A DNA stretch of 28,991 nt from GBS-DC sp964451985 (GCA_964451985.1 CAYVKB010000028.1:1-28991); one strand, 5' to 3'. Shown: positions 16,300 through 23,635, counted from the first letter of the stretch. A program made the numbers and translations. Notes: generated from the letters alone by a model not told the origin.

Positions 16300-16662
16300 C
16301 TAAAATTTCAGCCCCGCCTCGCGTGCAGCGTCGGCAATCGCCGCCACGCGTCCTTGATACAGGAAGCCGCCGCGGTCGAATACGACCTGCGTGATGCCTT
16401 TTTCGAGGGCGCGCTGGGCAATCAGGCGTCCGACTGCCGCCGCCGCCTCTTTGTTGCCCGTGCTTTTCAGCTCATTACGCAGGGTGGCTTCGGTCGTCGA
16501 CGCTGCAACTAAAGTATGTCCGATGCTATCATCGATAATTTGTGCGTGGATATGATGGACACTGCGATAGACACACAGGCGCGGGCGTTCGGGCGTGCCG
16601 AACACCTTGCGCCGAATACGCTTGTGGCGGGTAATGCGTCGTTCGCGCGCTGTCTTCTTCAT
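16300..16662 (-). CDS. rplR: 50S ribosomal protein L18
   Basis: The 120-residue uL18 binds 5S rRNA and anchors it in the central protuberance. RLCVYRSVHHIHAQIIDDSIGHTL and the closing VVFDRGGFLYQGRVAAIADAAREAGL, ending at the final LKF, are typical. GAGGTGA precedes the ATG. It lies between rplF and rpsE with gaps of 12-13 bases. Confidence 0.98.
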   Translation of the reverse strand: MKKTARERRITRHKRIRRKVFGTPERPRLCVYRSVHHIHAQIIDDSIGHTLVAASTTEATLRNELKSTGNKEAAAAVGRLIAQRALEKGITQVVFDRGGFLYQGRVAAIADAAREAGLKF

Positions 16663-16675
16663 AAGCGTTCACCTC

Positions 16676-17242
16676 TTACTTTTTGCCTTTACCTGCTTGC
16701 TGTTTACCGGGCTTCAGGCGCACAACCTCGCCGCGATAGCGCAGCCCCTTGCCCTTGTAAGTGTCGGGTGGACGTACGGCACGGATGTTCGCCGCCTGTT
16801 GCCCGACGAGCTGCTTATCGATACCGCGTACCTGAATCAGCGTCGCACGGGTCTGCGGGTCTTGCTCCACCGCGAGGGTGATGCCCGGAAACGGCTCGAT
16901 ACGCACGGGGTGCGAATAGCCCACCTGTAGCACGAGCGTCTGCCCATCCATCTGGGCGCGGTAGCCGATACCGACTATCTCGATAGTCTTCTCGAAGCCC
17001 TCCGAGACGCCCTTGACCATGTTGGCAATCAGCGTGCGCTGTAGTCCGTGCTGAGCGCGGGCGAACCGTTCATCGCTCGCGCGCTTCACATAGAGCGTGC
17101 CGTTCTCACGTTCCAGCTTGATTTCATCAGGCAGCTGATGGGTCAGCTCGCCTTTGGGTCCCTTAACTCGCACAGTGTTGCCTTCAACCTTGATGTCGAC
17201 ACCGTTTGGGACAGGGATTGGTTGTTTTCCAATTCTCGACAT
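16676..17242 (-). CDS. rplF: 50S ribosomal protein L6
   Basis: The 188-residue uL6 has two related domains near the sarcin-ricin loop and factor-binding site. MSRIGKQPIPVPNGVDIKVE opens the protein and the second domain ends with PPDTYKGKGLRYRGEVVRLKPGK, a conserved L6 ending. GGAGG lies six bases before the ATG, and the C-terminus is Lys/Gly rich. Confidence 0.98.
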   Translation of the reverse strand: MSRIGKQPIPVPNGVDIKVEGNTVRVKGPKGELTHQLPDEIKLERENGTLYVKRASDERFARAQHGLQRTLIANMVKGVSEGFEKTIEIVGIGYRAQMDGQTLVLQVGYSHPVRIEPFPGITLAVEQDPQTRATLIQVRGIDKQLVGQQAANIRAVRPPDTYKGKGLRYRGEVVRLKPGKQQAGKGKK

Positions 17243-17253
17243 GGCAGCCCTCC

Positions 17254-17649
17254 TTACCAGACGATGCAGATGACCTCACCGCCGATGCGCCGTTTGCGGC
17301 ACTCGCGGTCGGGCAGCAGCCCCTGCGAGGTGGAGACAATCGCCGTACCCAGCCCACGCTTGATGGGGCGCAGCTCCTCGACGGGGGCATAGATGCGCCG
17401 TCCGGGTTTACTCACGCGCTCCAAATGCTGAATCACCGACTCGCCACTCGGGGTGTATTTCAAGTGCACAATCAGCGTGGAGCGCACGCCATTCTGTTTC
17501 ACTTCGTAGTCTCGGATAAAGCCTTCTTTCTTCAATAGGTCTGCAATTTCCGCTTTCAGGCGCGAGCCGGGGATTTCCACGCTCGCTTTTCGCGCCTGTG
17601 CGCCGTTTCGGATGCGGGTGAACATGTCCGCAATCGGGTCGGTCATCAT
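17254..17649 (-). CDS. rpsH: 30S ribosomal protein S8
   Basis: The 131-residue uS8 is a central-domain assembly protein. DPIADMFTRIRNG, the KYTPSGES loop and the C-terminal RPIKRGLGTAIVSTSQGLLPDRECRKRRIGGEVICIVW pattern (read in two parts: GLGTAIVSTSQGLLPD and IGGEVICIVW) identify it. S8 is the classical repressor of spc-operon translation in enteric bacteria; whether this holds here is unknown. There are two adjacent ATGs (17649, 17646) behind GGAGG. Confidence 0.97.
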   Translation of the reverse strand: MMTDPIADMFTRIRNGAQARKASVEIPGSRLKAEIADLLKKEGFIRDYEVKQNGVRSTLIVHLKYTPSGESVIQHLERVSKPGRRIYAPVEELRPIKRGLGTAIVSTSQGLLPDRECRKRRIGGEVICIVW

Positions 17650-17661
17650 ACTTAAGCCTCC

Positions 17662-17847
17662 TTACCAGCTCGACTTGCGCACGCCGGGCAGCACGCCTTT
17701 ATGCGCCTGCTCGCGCAAGCAGATGCGGCAGATACCGAAGTAGCGGATGTAGGCACGCGAGCGTCCGCAGATGCTGCAGCGGTTCACCTTGCGCACTTTG
17801 AACTTCGGTTTCCGTTTCGCCTTCTCTATCCATGCAGTGGTTGCCAT
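17662..17847 (-). CDS. rpsZ: 30S ribosomal protein S14, type Z
   Basis: The 61-residue short S14 (uS14) has a zinc ribbon: Cys24, Cys27, Cys40 and Cys43. The end GVLPGVRKSSW is diagnostic. I chose ATG 17847: it gives the exact family length, and upstream in-frame codons run through a promoter. The gene normally follows rplE directly; here it is separated from rplE by about 4 kb with two extra genes, and has its own promoter 25-53 bases upstream. Confidence 0.97.
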   Translation of the reverse strand: MATTAWIEKAKRKPKFKVRKVNRCSICGRSRAYIRYFGICRICLREQAHKGVLPGVRKSSW

Positions 17848-17871
17848 AGCTCTCAGCCTCAGCGAACTGAT

Positions 17872-17900
17872 ATTATACCTGCTGCGCGCGGGAATTTCAA
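17872..17900 (-). promoter_or_regulatory. Strong sigma-70-type promoter before rpsZ
   Basis: On the minus strand TTGAAA (17895-17900) and a perfect TATAAT (17872-17877) are separated by exactly 17 bp. The predicted start would be about 18 bases before the rpsZ ATG, leaving a very short leader with GAGG. This would make rpsZ the first gene of a new transcription unit. Confidence 0.75.
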
Positions 17901-17970
17901 GGGTTCGAATCGGGTATTCTTTGGAACGATACGTATCCGTCCGCCACACCACCTCCTCTGGAGCGCCGAC

Positions 17971-18090
17971 ATGCTGGATTTGAACAAGCCATTCCAACGT
18001 CGGTTATACCTGAGGCAGGCGCTCTTGTACGGTCGCGCCGAAGACATCAGGAAGTTGGATGAAGTATTGCCCACACACTGGACGAACTGA
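17971..18090 (+). CDS. Possible 39-residue small protein, unknown
   Basis: This short plus-strand ORF lies against the direction of its neighbours, in the gap between rpsZ and the EF-G2 gene. ATG 17971 has GGAG seven bases upstream, and six bases after the TGA a CCAGAG/CTCTGG hairpin (18096-18119) begins. The peptide (MLDLNKPFQRRLYLRQALLY, then GRAEDIRKLDEVLPTHWTN) is charged and helix-like rather than random in look. I do not recognise a family. It could also be a fragment of a lost gene. The rest of 17848-18159 holds only the rpsZ promoter. Confidence 0.3.
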   Translation: MLDLNKPFQRRLYLRQALLYGRAEDIRKLDEVLPTHWTN

Positions 18091-18159
18091 ACTTGCCAGA
18101 GCCTGTTTATCAACTCTGGAAACGTTATCTGATGCGGGCGAGTTCGTTTATTCCTGACG

Positions 18160-20250
18160 TCAGTGTTCGTGCGACTCGCGTTCGCGCTTGTGTTTTTCAA
18201 TCAGCGGCTGCGCCACGTTGGGCGGGGCTTCTTCGTAGTGGGAGAATTTGGTGCGAAACCGCCCGCGCCCGCGAGTGATAGAGCGCAGCTCCAGCGCGTA
18301 GCGGGTCATCTCACTCATGGGCACATTCGCGCGGATCAATTGCCTGCCGTTGCCCACGCTCTCGATGCCCGCGATGCGCCCACGCCTGCCGTTCAAATCG
18401 CCCATAACGTCGCCCGTGAAGGCTTCGGGCACATTCACTTCCACTTCCAGAATCGGCTCCAGCACGACGGGACCTGCTTTCATCGCTGCTTCCTGATAGG
18501 CAAGACTGCCCGCGATACGGAACGCCTGGTCGGAGGAATCTACCTCGTGGTACGAGCCATCCACTACATTCACTTTGAAGTCGACCGCGGGGAAACCTGC
18601 CTGAATGCCTTTCTCGGCGGCTTCACGAATACCCTTCTCGATGGCGGGCAGGTAGTTTTTGGGGATTGCGCCGCCAACGATGCTTTCGGTGAACTCGATG
18701 CCTGACCCACGCGGCAGTGGCTCCATGTTGATGAAGCAGTGCCCATACTGCCCGCGCCCACCCGATTGACGCTTGAACTTACCCTCCACACGCTGCACGG
18801 GGCGGGTAATCGTCTCGCGATAGGGAATGCGCAGCTCCACCGTCTCCACTTCGGTGTTGAACTTTCGCTTAAGCTTGTCAATAATCACCTCCAGGTGCAG
18901 GTCGCCCATCCCCGACATCAAGGTCTGCCCCGTTTCAGGATCGCGTCGGGAGTGGAAGGTGGGGTCTTCTTCGTGCAGGCGGGCGAGAGCCGTTCCCAAG
19001 CGGTCTTCGTCGGCTTTGGTCTTTGCGACGATAGCGATGGTATAGATAGGTTCGGGCAACTGAATCGGTTCAATCGCGATGGGTCGGCTCTTGTCGCAGA
19101 GGGTATGCCCTGTGCCTGTCTCCTGTAGCTTCGCCACGACACCGATGTCGCCTGCGCGCACTTCAGAGGTGGCAATCTGATTCTTGCCGCGCAGGTAAAA
19201 CACCTGACCGATGCGTTCATCGCGCTCTTTCTGGGCGTTGTAGACCTGCGAGTCGCCTTTTAGCGTGCCCGAATACACACGGAAGTAGGTCAGCTTGCCC
19301 ACGAACGGGTCAGCGGTGGTTTTGAACACGAAGGCGGCTAAAGGACCGCTTGGGTCGGGCGTGAGCTCGATAGGCTCATCTTTGCGCAGGTCGGTTGCAA
19401 TCGGCGCGGGGGCTTCCGCGGGGCTGGGCGCAAGCTCGACAATCGCCTGCAACAGAGGAGCAAGCCCCTCGCCCAACGACGCAGAGCCACACAACACGGG
19501 CACCAGCTGCCCTGTGCGTACGCCCTCGTGGAATGCGTGCACCAACTCCTCGTCGGTCAGCGGGTTGCCGTCGAGGTACTTCTCCAGCAGCACATCGTCA
19601 GTCTCGGCGGCGGCTTCCATCAGCAGCTCGCGCGCACGACCGAACAATTCCTGCAAATCGTCGGGGATGGGCGACGCTTCAATCTCACGGTCTTTGCCCA
19701 CATACGCTTTCCCGTGTAGCACATCCACCACGCCCTTGAACTGCGCTTCCGCGCCGATGGGCACTTGCAGTGGCACGATGCGCTTACCGTAAATACTACG
19801 TAGGTGGTTCACCAGTCCACGATAGTCCGCGCCGTCGCGATCCATCTTGTTCACGAAGACAAAGCGGGGCAGTTTCCGTGCCTCGCAAATCTCCCAGGCA
19901 TTCTCGAAGCCGACTTCCAGTTCTGCCTGCGCGGGAGCGACCAGCACGACGGCGTCCACCACTTGCAACGCGCTATACAACTCGCCGATGAAATCAGGGA
20001 AGCCGGGCGTGTCCAGCAAATTGATTTTATGTCCATCCCACTCGATGGGCAACAGCGTGGTACTGAGGCTGATTTTTCGGCGCTGTTCTTCAGGATCGAA
20101 GTCGGAGGTGGTGTTGCCCGCCTCGATGCTACCGATACGGTCGATATGTCCCGCCATATACAGGAGATGCTCGGCAAGCGTGGTTTTCCCGCAGCCGCCG
20201 TGTCCCGCCAACGCTACATTGCGAATCTGCTCCAGCGCGTACTGTTTCAT
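18160..20250 (-). CDS. Elongation factor G paralogue (EF-G2 class)
   Basis: The 696-residue GTPase has the five-domain EF-G layout. G1 is GHGGCGKT (16-23), where classical EF-G has a AHVDAGKT-type loop; G3 is DTPG (80-83); G4 is NKMD (134-137). Position 84 is Phe (DTPGFPDF) where classical EF-G has the catalytic His of DTPGHVDF. These traits place it with the EF-G2/FusA2 paralogues known from Thermus and others, whose role is poorly defined, not with the housekeeping fusA, which should lie beyond the right edge before tuf. Domain IV with GGRGQYGH is kept. I chose ATG 20250 because AAGGAG lies seven bases upstream. It has its own promoter and leader. Confidence 0.9.
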   Translation of the reverse strand: MKQYALEQIRNVALAGHGGCGKTTLAEHLLYMAGHIDRIGSIEAGNTTSDFDPEEQRRKISLSTTLLPIEWDGHKINLLDTPGFPDFIGELYSALQVVDAVVLVAPAQAELEVGFENAWEICEARKLPRFVFVNKMDRDGADYRGLVNHLRSIYGKRIVPLQVPIGAEAQFKGVVDVLHGKAYVGKDREIEASPIPDDLQELFGRARELLMEAAAETDDVLLEKYLDGNPLTDEELVHAFHEGVRTGQLVPVLCGSASLGEGLAPLLQAIVELAPSPAEAPAPIATDLRKDEPIELTPDPSGPLAAFVFKTTADPFVGKLTYFRVYSGTLKGDSQVYNAQKERDERIGQVFYLRGKNQIATSEVRAGDIGVVAKLQETGTGHTLCDKSRPIAIEPIQLPEPIYTIAIVAKTKADEDRLGTALARLHEEDPTFHSRRDPETGQTLMSGMGDLHLEVIIDKLKRKFNTEVETVELRIPYRETITRPVQRVEGKFKRQSGGRGQYGHCFINMEPLPRGSGIEFTESIVGGAIPKNYLPAIEKGIREAAEKGIQAGFPAVDFKVNVVDGSYHEVDSSDQAFRIAGSLAYQEAAMKAGPVVLEPILEVEVNVPEAFTGDVMGDLNGRRGRIAGIESVGNGRQLIRANVPMSEMTRYALELRSITRGRGRFRTKFSHYEEAPPNVAQPLIEKHKRERESHEH

Positions 20251-20303
20251 CGTATTGCTCCTTCTATGAGAGTGGCGAATCGCTTCAGTAGCTGCGTAAA
20301 ATA

Positions 20304-20330
20304 AGCCCCTCACGCCTAAGCCGAGAGGCT
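20304..20330 (-). promoter_or_regulatory. Possible attenuator hairpin in the EF-G2 leader
   Basis: In the transcript, AGCCTCTC (20330-20323) can pair with GAGGGGCT (20311-20304) over eight base pairs with one G-U, around an 11-base loop, followed by UUAUUUUA. A smaller hairpin AGCC-UCUC-GGCU uses the same left arm, so the two folds exclude each other. This resembles a leader attenuator or a weak terminator. Confidence 0.4.
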
Positions 20331-20369
20331 ACTCGCATTCGCCGTGTGTACCTGCGCCCCAGCAGATAT

Positions 20370-20400
20370 ATTATGCCCGATTAAGAATAGGTAAAGTCAA
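20370..20400 (-). promoter_or_regulatory. Candidate promoter for the EF-G2 gene
   Basis: On the minus strand TTGACT (20395-20400) and CATAAT (20370-20375) are 19 bp apart. The expected start gives a leader of about 110 bases before ATG 20250. The -35 match is good; the spacer is long. Confidence 0.5.
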
Positions 20401-20411
20401 GGGGTATAGCC

Positions 20412-21506
20412 CTACTCACAGAGCTTGCGCGTCTCTTCAACGAACCGCTTGCGCAGGGCGTCAATCGGCAACAGCGCCCCTGTGATGCAGTCTTGATAGT
20501 GCCATACCTCCCAGCCGTTGCATGGTGCGCCCGTAATGTGTCTGCCCACCGCGTGGATGGAGCCTTCCAAGCCGTCGCAATACTGAATGTGCCCGTTTGC
20601 CAGCACCTGCGCCGAGCGGTTGATGTCTCCCTGAAAGTAGAGCGTATCGCCTGGCACGAGGTAGCCATTCTCCACCAGCGCGCCAAAGGGGATGCGCCTG
20701 CGTTTTTGGGGTTGACTGTTCACACCAAGCATCTCGATCGGTGTTGGAGCAACGGCTTCGATACGCCTGCGGGCAACCTCCGCATAGCGTGGGTCTTTCT
20801 CGATACCAATCCAACGGCGTCTTAGTCGCTTGGCAACTGCGCCCGTTGTCCCTGTGCCGAAAAATGGGTCTAACACCACATCGCCGGGTTTCGTGCTTGC
20901 CAGTATCACGCGATAGAGCAACGCTTCGGGTTTCTGGGTGGAGTGCGCTTTCTCGCCGTTCACTTTCAGTCGCTCGCTTCCTAAGCAAAGCGGAATATAC
21001 CAGTCGCTACGCATTTGCAGGTCGTCGTTTAAGGCTTTCATCGCATGGTAGTTAAAGGTGTAAGGGTTGCCCTGCTGCTTTTGCGCCCAGATGAGCGTTT
21101 CATGGGCGTTCGTGAAACGTACACCTCTGAAGTTCGGCATCGGGTTCGCCTTTACCCAAGCGATGTCGTTTAGGATCCAAAACCCTAAATCCTGCATAAT
21201 TTTTCCGATGCGGAAGATGTTATGATAGCTACCGATAACCCAGATGGTGCCCGTGTCTTTCAATACGCGCCGCGCTTCCGCGAGCCACCGGGCAGTGAAT
21301 TCATCATATGCCTCAAAGCTTTCGAATTGATCCCACTCGTCGTCTACGGCGTCAACTTTGGTGCGGTTCGGGCGATAGAGTTCCTGGCGGAGTTGTAGGT
21401 TATAGGGCGGGTCAGCGAAGATGCAATCCACTGACCTCTCGGGCAGCTGACGCATCAGTTCGATGCAGTCGCCTTGCAGGATTTGGTCAAGCGGGAGTTG
21501 GTTCAT
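20412..21506 (-). CDS. CcrM-like adenine-specific DNA methyltransferase
   Basis: This is a 364-residue beta-class N6-adenine methyltransferase: the catalytic DPPYNL (32-37) precedes the AdoMet-binding DPFFGTGTTG (213-222). AHSTQKPEALL (187-197) is the usual segment between them. Residues about 270-360 form a C-terminal RAMA-like domain (GALVENGYLVPGDTLYF, then GSIHAVGRHITG). This layout is that of CcrM/HinfI methylases, which modify GANTC; the specificity here is inferred only from this likeness. No restriction endonuclease gene is adjacent, so it looks orphan and may be regulatory. GGAG lies before the ATG. It sits between rplE and the EF-G2 gene, within the ribosomal array. Confidence 0.92.
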   Translation of the reverse strand: MNQLPLDQILQGDCIELMRQLPERSVDCIFADPPYNLQLRQELYRPNRTKVDAVDDEWDQFESFEAYDEFTARWLAEARRVLKDTGTIWVIGSYHNIFRIGKIMQDLGFWILNDIAWVKANPMPNFRGVRFTNAHETLIWAQKQQGNPYTFNYHAMKALNDDLQMRSDWYIPLCLGSERLKVNGEKAHSTQKPEALLYRVILASTKPGDVVLDPFFGTGTTGAVAKRLRRRWIGIEKDPRYAEVARRRIEAVAPTPIEMLGVNSQPQKRRRIPFGALVENGYLVPGDTLYFQGDINRSAQVLANGHIQYCDGLEGSIHAVGRHITGAPCNGWEVWHYQDCITGALLPIDALRKRFVEETRKLCE

Positions 21507-21625
21507 TCTGCATCTCCTGCATGATACCCATCCGGAATCTGTTTAGGAAGCACGTAAAAACATTTCACCTACGCATCGCGCACCTACTCCTATGAAGAAA
21601 GAATGCGCATCATGCACCTGCTATT

Positions 21626-21713
21626 GGAGGGCGAGGCGCCTGCCGAGCCATCCCCTGTCTAATCTCCCTCGTGAACATTCGAAGTGGATGGCTCGGCAGG
21701 TGCCTCGTCCTCC
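21626..21713. repeat. Inverted pair of repeat family A
   Basis: Core copies at 21626-21649 (begins GGAGGGCGAGGCGCC) and, inverted, at 21690-21713 (begins GGCTCGGCAGGTGCC) face each other across 40 bases. The arms extend into flanking TT/AT-CC pairs. The arm-loop-arm design matches the site at 4631-4723, though the arms differ at the same inner positions (CGCCTG instead of CTCCCG). Together with family B this fills much of 21507-21881, in which I see no gene. Confidence 0.8.
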
Positions 21714-21791
21714 AGGATTGGTGTGCTGCACGCAAGCAGATTGGCTCTTATTGGCAAGCCAATCTCGGTACCTGGCGTGGGCGTCCCGCGC

Positions 21792-21871
21792 GTGCTACGG
21801 GTTGGGTTTTGGCACAATAGGAATGTCTGTGCTACGGGTTAGGCTTGGGCACGGACATTCCTGTCCGTGCC
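21792..21871. repeat. Two copies of palindrome family B next to the rplE end
   Basis: GTGCTACGGGTT occurs at 21792 and 21829, a 37-base period. Each is followed by a palindrome: a degenerate one at 21811-21834 with a GGAA-type centre and a perfect one at 21848-21871, with ten-base arms GGCACGGACA and TGTCCGTGCC around TTCC. The perfect hairpin begins ten bases after the rplE stop and could end or stabilise that transcript; no T tract follows. Confidence 0.75.
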
Positions 21872-21881
21872 ACAGATTGAG

Positions 21882-22532
21882 TTATTTACGGAAGGGCATC
21901 CCCATCGCCTTCAGCAGGGCGAATGCCTCTTCGTCGGTTTTGGCGGTTGTGCAGAAGGTGATGTCCATGCCGCGCAGGCGGTCGACCTGGTCGTAGACGA
22001 TTTCGGGGAACAGGATCTGCTCGCGCAGTCCCATCGAGTAGTTCCCGCGCCCATCGAATGAACGAGGTGAAATCCCCGCGAAGTCGCGGATACGGGGCAG
22101 CACCAAATTGATTAGCTTTTCCATAAAGATATACATGCGGTCGCCGCGCAGGGTGACCTTGCAGCCGATGCGATGTCCCTGTCGCAGGCGGAAGTTGGAG
22201 ATTGCTTGCTTGGCGACGGTGACCACGGGCTTTTGCCCCGAAATCAGCGCAAGGTCGCGCACAGCGTTCTCGAGCTGTTTGGGTTCCTGTTCGCCCTTGC
22301 CCACGCCCATGTTGATAACAATCTTCTCCAGGCGCGGGATTTGCATCGGATTCTTATAGTTGAATTGCTGCTGCAGTTGCGGGCGCACGACCTGCTCGTA
22401 GTGGGTGCGCAGGCGCGGGGTGATGCGCGCTACTGCACCGTCGCCCGTGTCGAACAGCTTCTCCGTTTTTTGCTCCTTGCTCGCCTTCTTGCCCTGCGGC
22501 TGCGGAGGCGCAGCGGGTTTTTGCTTTGCCAT
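21882..22532 (-). CDS. rplE: 50S ribosomal protein L5
   Basis: The 216-residue uL5 binds 5S rRNA and contacts the small-subunit head. IPRLEKIVINMGVGKG, SGQKPVVTVAKQAISNFRLRQG and GRGNYSMGLREQILFPEI are diagnostic. The family is usually near 180 residues; about 35 extra Lys/Gln/Pro-rich residues precede the core. It ends the first block of the array: the following 375 bp hold repeats, then the methyltransferase. Confidence 0.97.
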   Translation of the reverse strand: MAKQKPAAPPQPQGKKASKEQKTEKLFDTGDGAVARITPRLRTHYEQVVRPQLQQQFNYKNPMQIPRLEKIVINMGVGKGEQEPKQLENAVRDLALISGQKPVVTVAKQAISNFRLRQGHRIGCKVTLRGDRMYIFMEKLINLVLPRIRDFAGISPRSFDGRGNYSMGLREQILFPEIVYDQVDRLRGMDITFCTTAKTDEEAFALLKAMGMPFRK

Positions 22533-22542
22533 AGCTCATCCC

Positions 22543-22893
22543 TCACTTCGTCACGTCGATCATCTCGTTGCATTTCTTGCATACGCGGTAGAGTTTGCCG
22601 TCTTGCCCGCGAATGCGTCCGACGCGCGTTGTCTTATCGCAGTGGGGGCACACCAGCATCACCTTAGCCGCGAACAGGGGCGCAGGCATCTGGATTTTCG
22701 TGCCCTTCTGGTTCATCATGCGCGGTTTCTGGTGTTTCCACACGAGGTTCAAGCCATCGACCACCACGCGGTTCTCGCGCGGCAGCACGAGTTGCACCCG
22801 CCCGCGCTTGCCCTTATCTTTGCCAGAGATAACCTCGACCGTGTCGCCGGAGCGGATTTTCATCCGAAGTGGTCGTTCCAGTTTGCGTACCAT
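22543..22893 (-). CDS. rplX: 50S ribosomal protein L24
   Basis: The 116-residue uL24 is an assembly initiator near the tunnel exit. The KOW motif is in MKIRSGDTVEVISGKDKGKR (11-30). Four cysteines (82, 85, 105, 108) in VCPHCDKTTR and VCKKCNE suggest a zinc ribbon, present in some bacterial lineages. I chose the first ATG because AGGAGGGG precedes it; the ATG at residue 11 would give the shorter classical start. Confidence 0.97.
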   Translation of the reverse strand: MVRKLERPLRMKIRSGDTVEVISGKDKGKRGRVQLVLPRENRVVVDGLNLVWKHQKPRMMNQKGTKIQMPAPLFAAKVMLVCPHCDKTTRVGRIRGQDGKLYRVCKKCNEMIDVTK

Positions 22894-22904
22894 AGTCTCC
22901 CCTC

Positions 22905-23273
22905 CTACAGCACTTCGGGCGCGAGCGAAACGATGCGCATAAAGAGCTTATCGCGCAGCTCGCGTGCGACGGGTCCGAAGATGCGTGTACCGCGTGGCTC
23001 GCCCTGATTGTTCACAATCACGCAGGCGTTGTCATCGAAGCGCAGCGTGCTGCCGTCGGGTCGGCGGATGGGCTTGCGAGTGCGCACAATCACAGCGCGC
23101 ACCACATCGCCTTTCTTGATGGGCATATTCGGCGAGGCGTCCTTGACCGACGCCACAATCACATCGCCCACATGCCCATAGCGCGCGTTCGAGCCTTTCA
23201 GCACGCGGATACACATCACCTCGCGTGCACCAGAGTTATCGGCGACTTTCAAGCGTGTAAATGGCTGTACCAT
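22905..23273 (-). CDS. rplN: 50S ribosomal protein L14
   Basis: The 122-residue uL14 forms an intersubunit bridge with 16S rRNA. FTRLKVADNSGAREVMCIRVL, GDVVRAVIVRTRKPIRRPDGS and GTRIFGPVARELRDKLFMRIVSLAPEVL (read as GTRIFGPVARELR and MRIVSLAPEVL) match the family along the whole length. GGAGG lies nine bases before the ATG. Confidence 0.98.
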   Translation of the reverse strand: MVQPFTRLKVADNSGAREVMCIRVLKGSNARYGHVGDVIVASVKDASPNMPIKKGDVVRAVIVRTRKPIRRPDGSTLRFDDNACVIVNNQGEPRGTRIFGPVARELRDKLFMRIVSLAPEVL

Positions 23274-23292
23274 AACGAAATACCTCCTGTTT

Positions 23293-23622
23293 TTACTGGG
23301 CGCGTTCTAAGATTTGGCGCACGCGCCAGCGTTTGTGGCGGCTGAGCGGGCGCGTCTCGACGATCTCCACGCGGTCACCCACGCGACATGCGTTCTGCTC
23401 GTCGTGCGCCATGTACTTTTTCGTGCGGCGGATGGTCTTCTTGTAGACGGGATGGCGATAGCTGCGCATCACTGCCACCACGACGGTTTTATCCATCTTG
23501 TCGCTGACCACGACACCAACGCGCACTTTGCGTCGCCCCTTGTACGCTGCGACCGCGCCTGTCGCTTGCGGCGCTGCGCCCTGAGTGGCTGTTTCCTCTA
23601 CTTGAATCACTTCTTCATTCAT
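23293..23622 (-). CDS. rpsQ: 30S ribosomal protein S17
   Basis: The 109-residue uS17 is an OB-fold primary 16S rRNA binder. GVVVSDKMDKTVVVAVMRSYRHPVY and KYMAHDEQNACRVGDRVEIVETRPLS identify it (family core about 30-105). About 28 residues rich in Glu, Thr, Ala and Gln precede the core. ATG 23622 and a GTG at 23625 are both possible behind GAGGAG. Confidence 0.96.
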   Translation of the reverse strand: MNEEVIQVEETATQGAAPQATGAVAAYKGRRKVRVGVVVSDKMDKTVVVAVMRSYRHPVYKKTIRRTKKYMAHDEQNACRVGDRVEIVETRPLSRHKRWRVRQILERAQ

Positions 23623-23635
23623 CACTCACTACTCC

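Noticed and set aside
15535..16512. 325-codon plus-strand ORF across rpmD, rpsE and rplR
   Set aside because: It spans three conserved genes on the other strand and is His/Arg rich as expected for an antisense shadow.
17848..17997. N-terminal extension of rpsZ by 50 codons
   Set aside because: The in-frame codons overlap a strong promoter, and S14 type Z has 61 residues from ATG 17847.
18160..20250. Housekeeping fusA
   Set aside because: The P-loop and the missing catalytic His point to the EF-G2 class, and true fusA is expected next to tuf beyond the right edge.
21507..21881. Insertion sequence at the rplE break
   Set aside because: Only palindromic repeats are present; no transposase ORF or target-site duplication can be seen.
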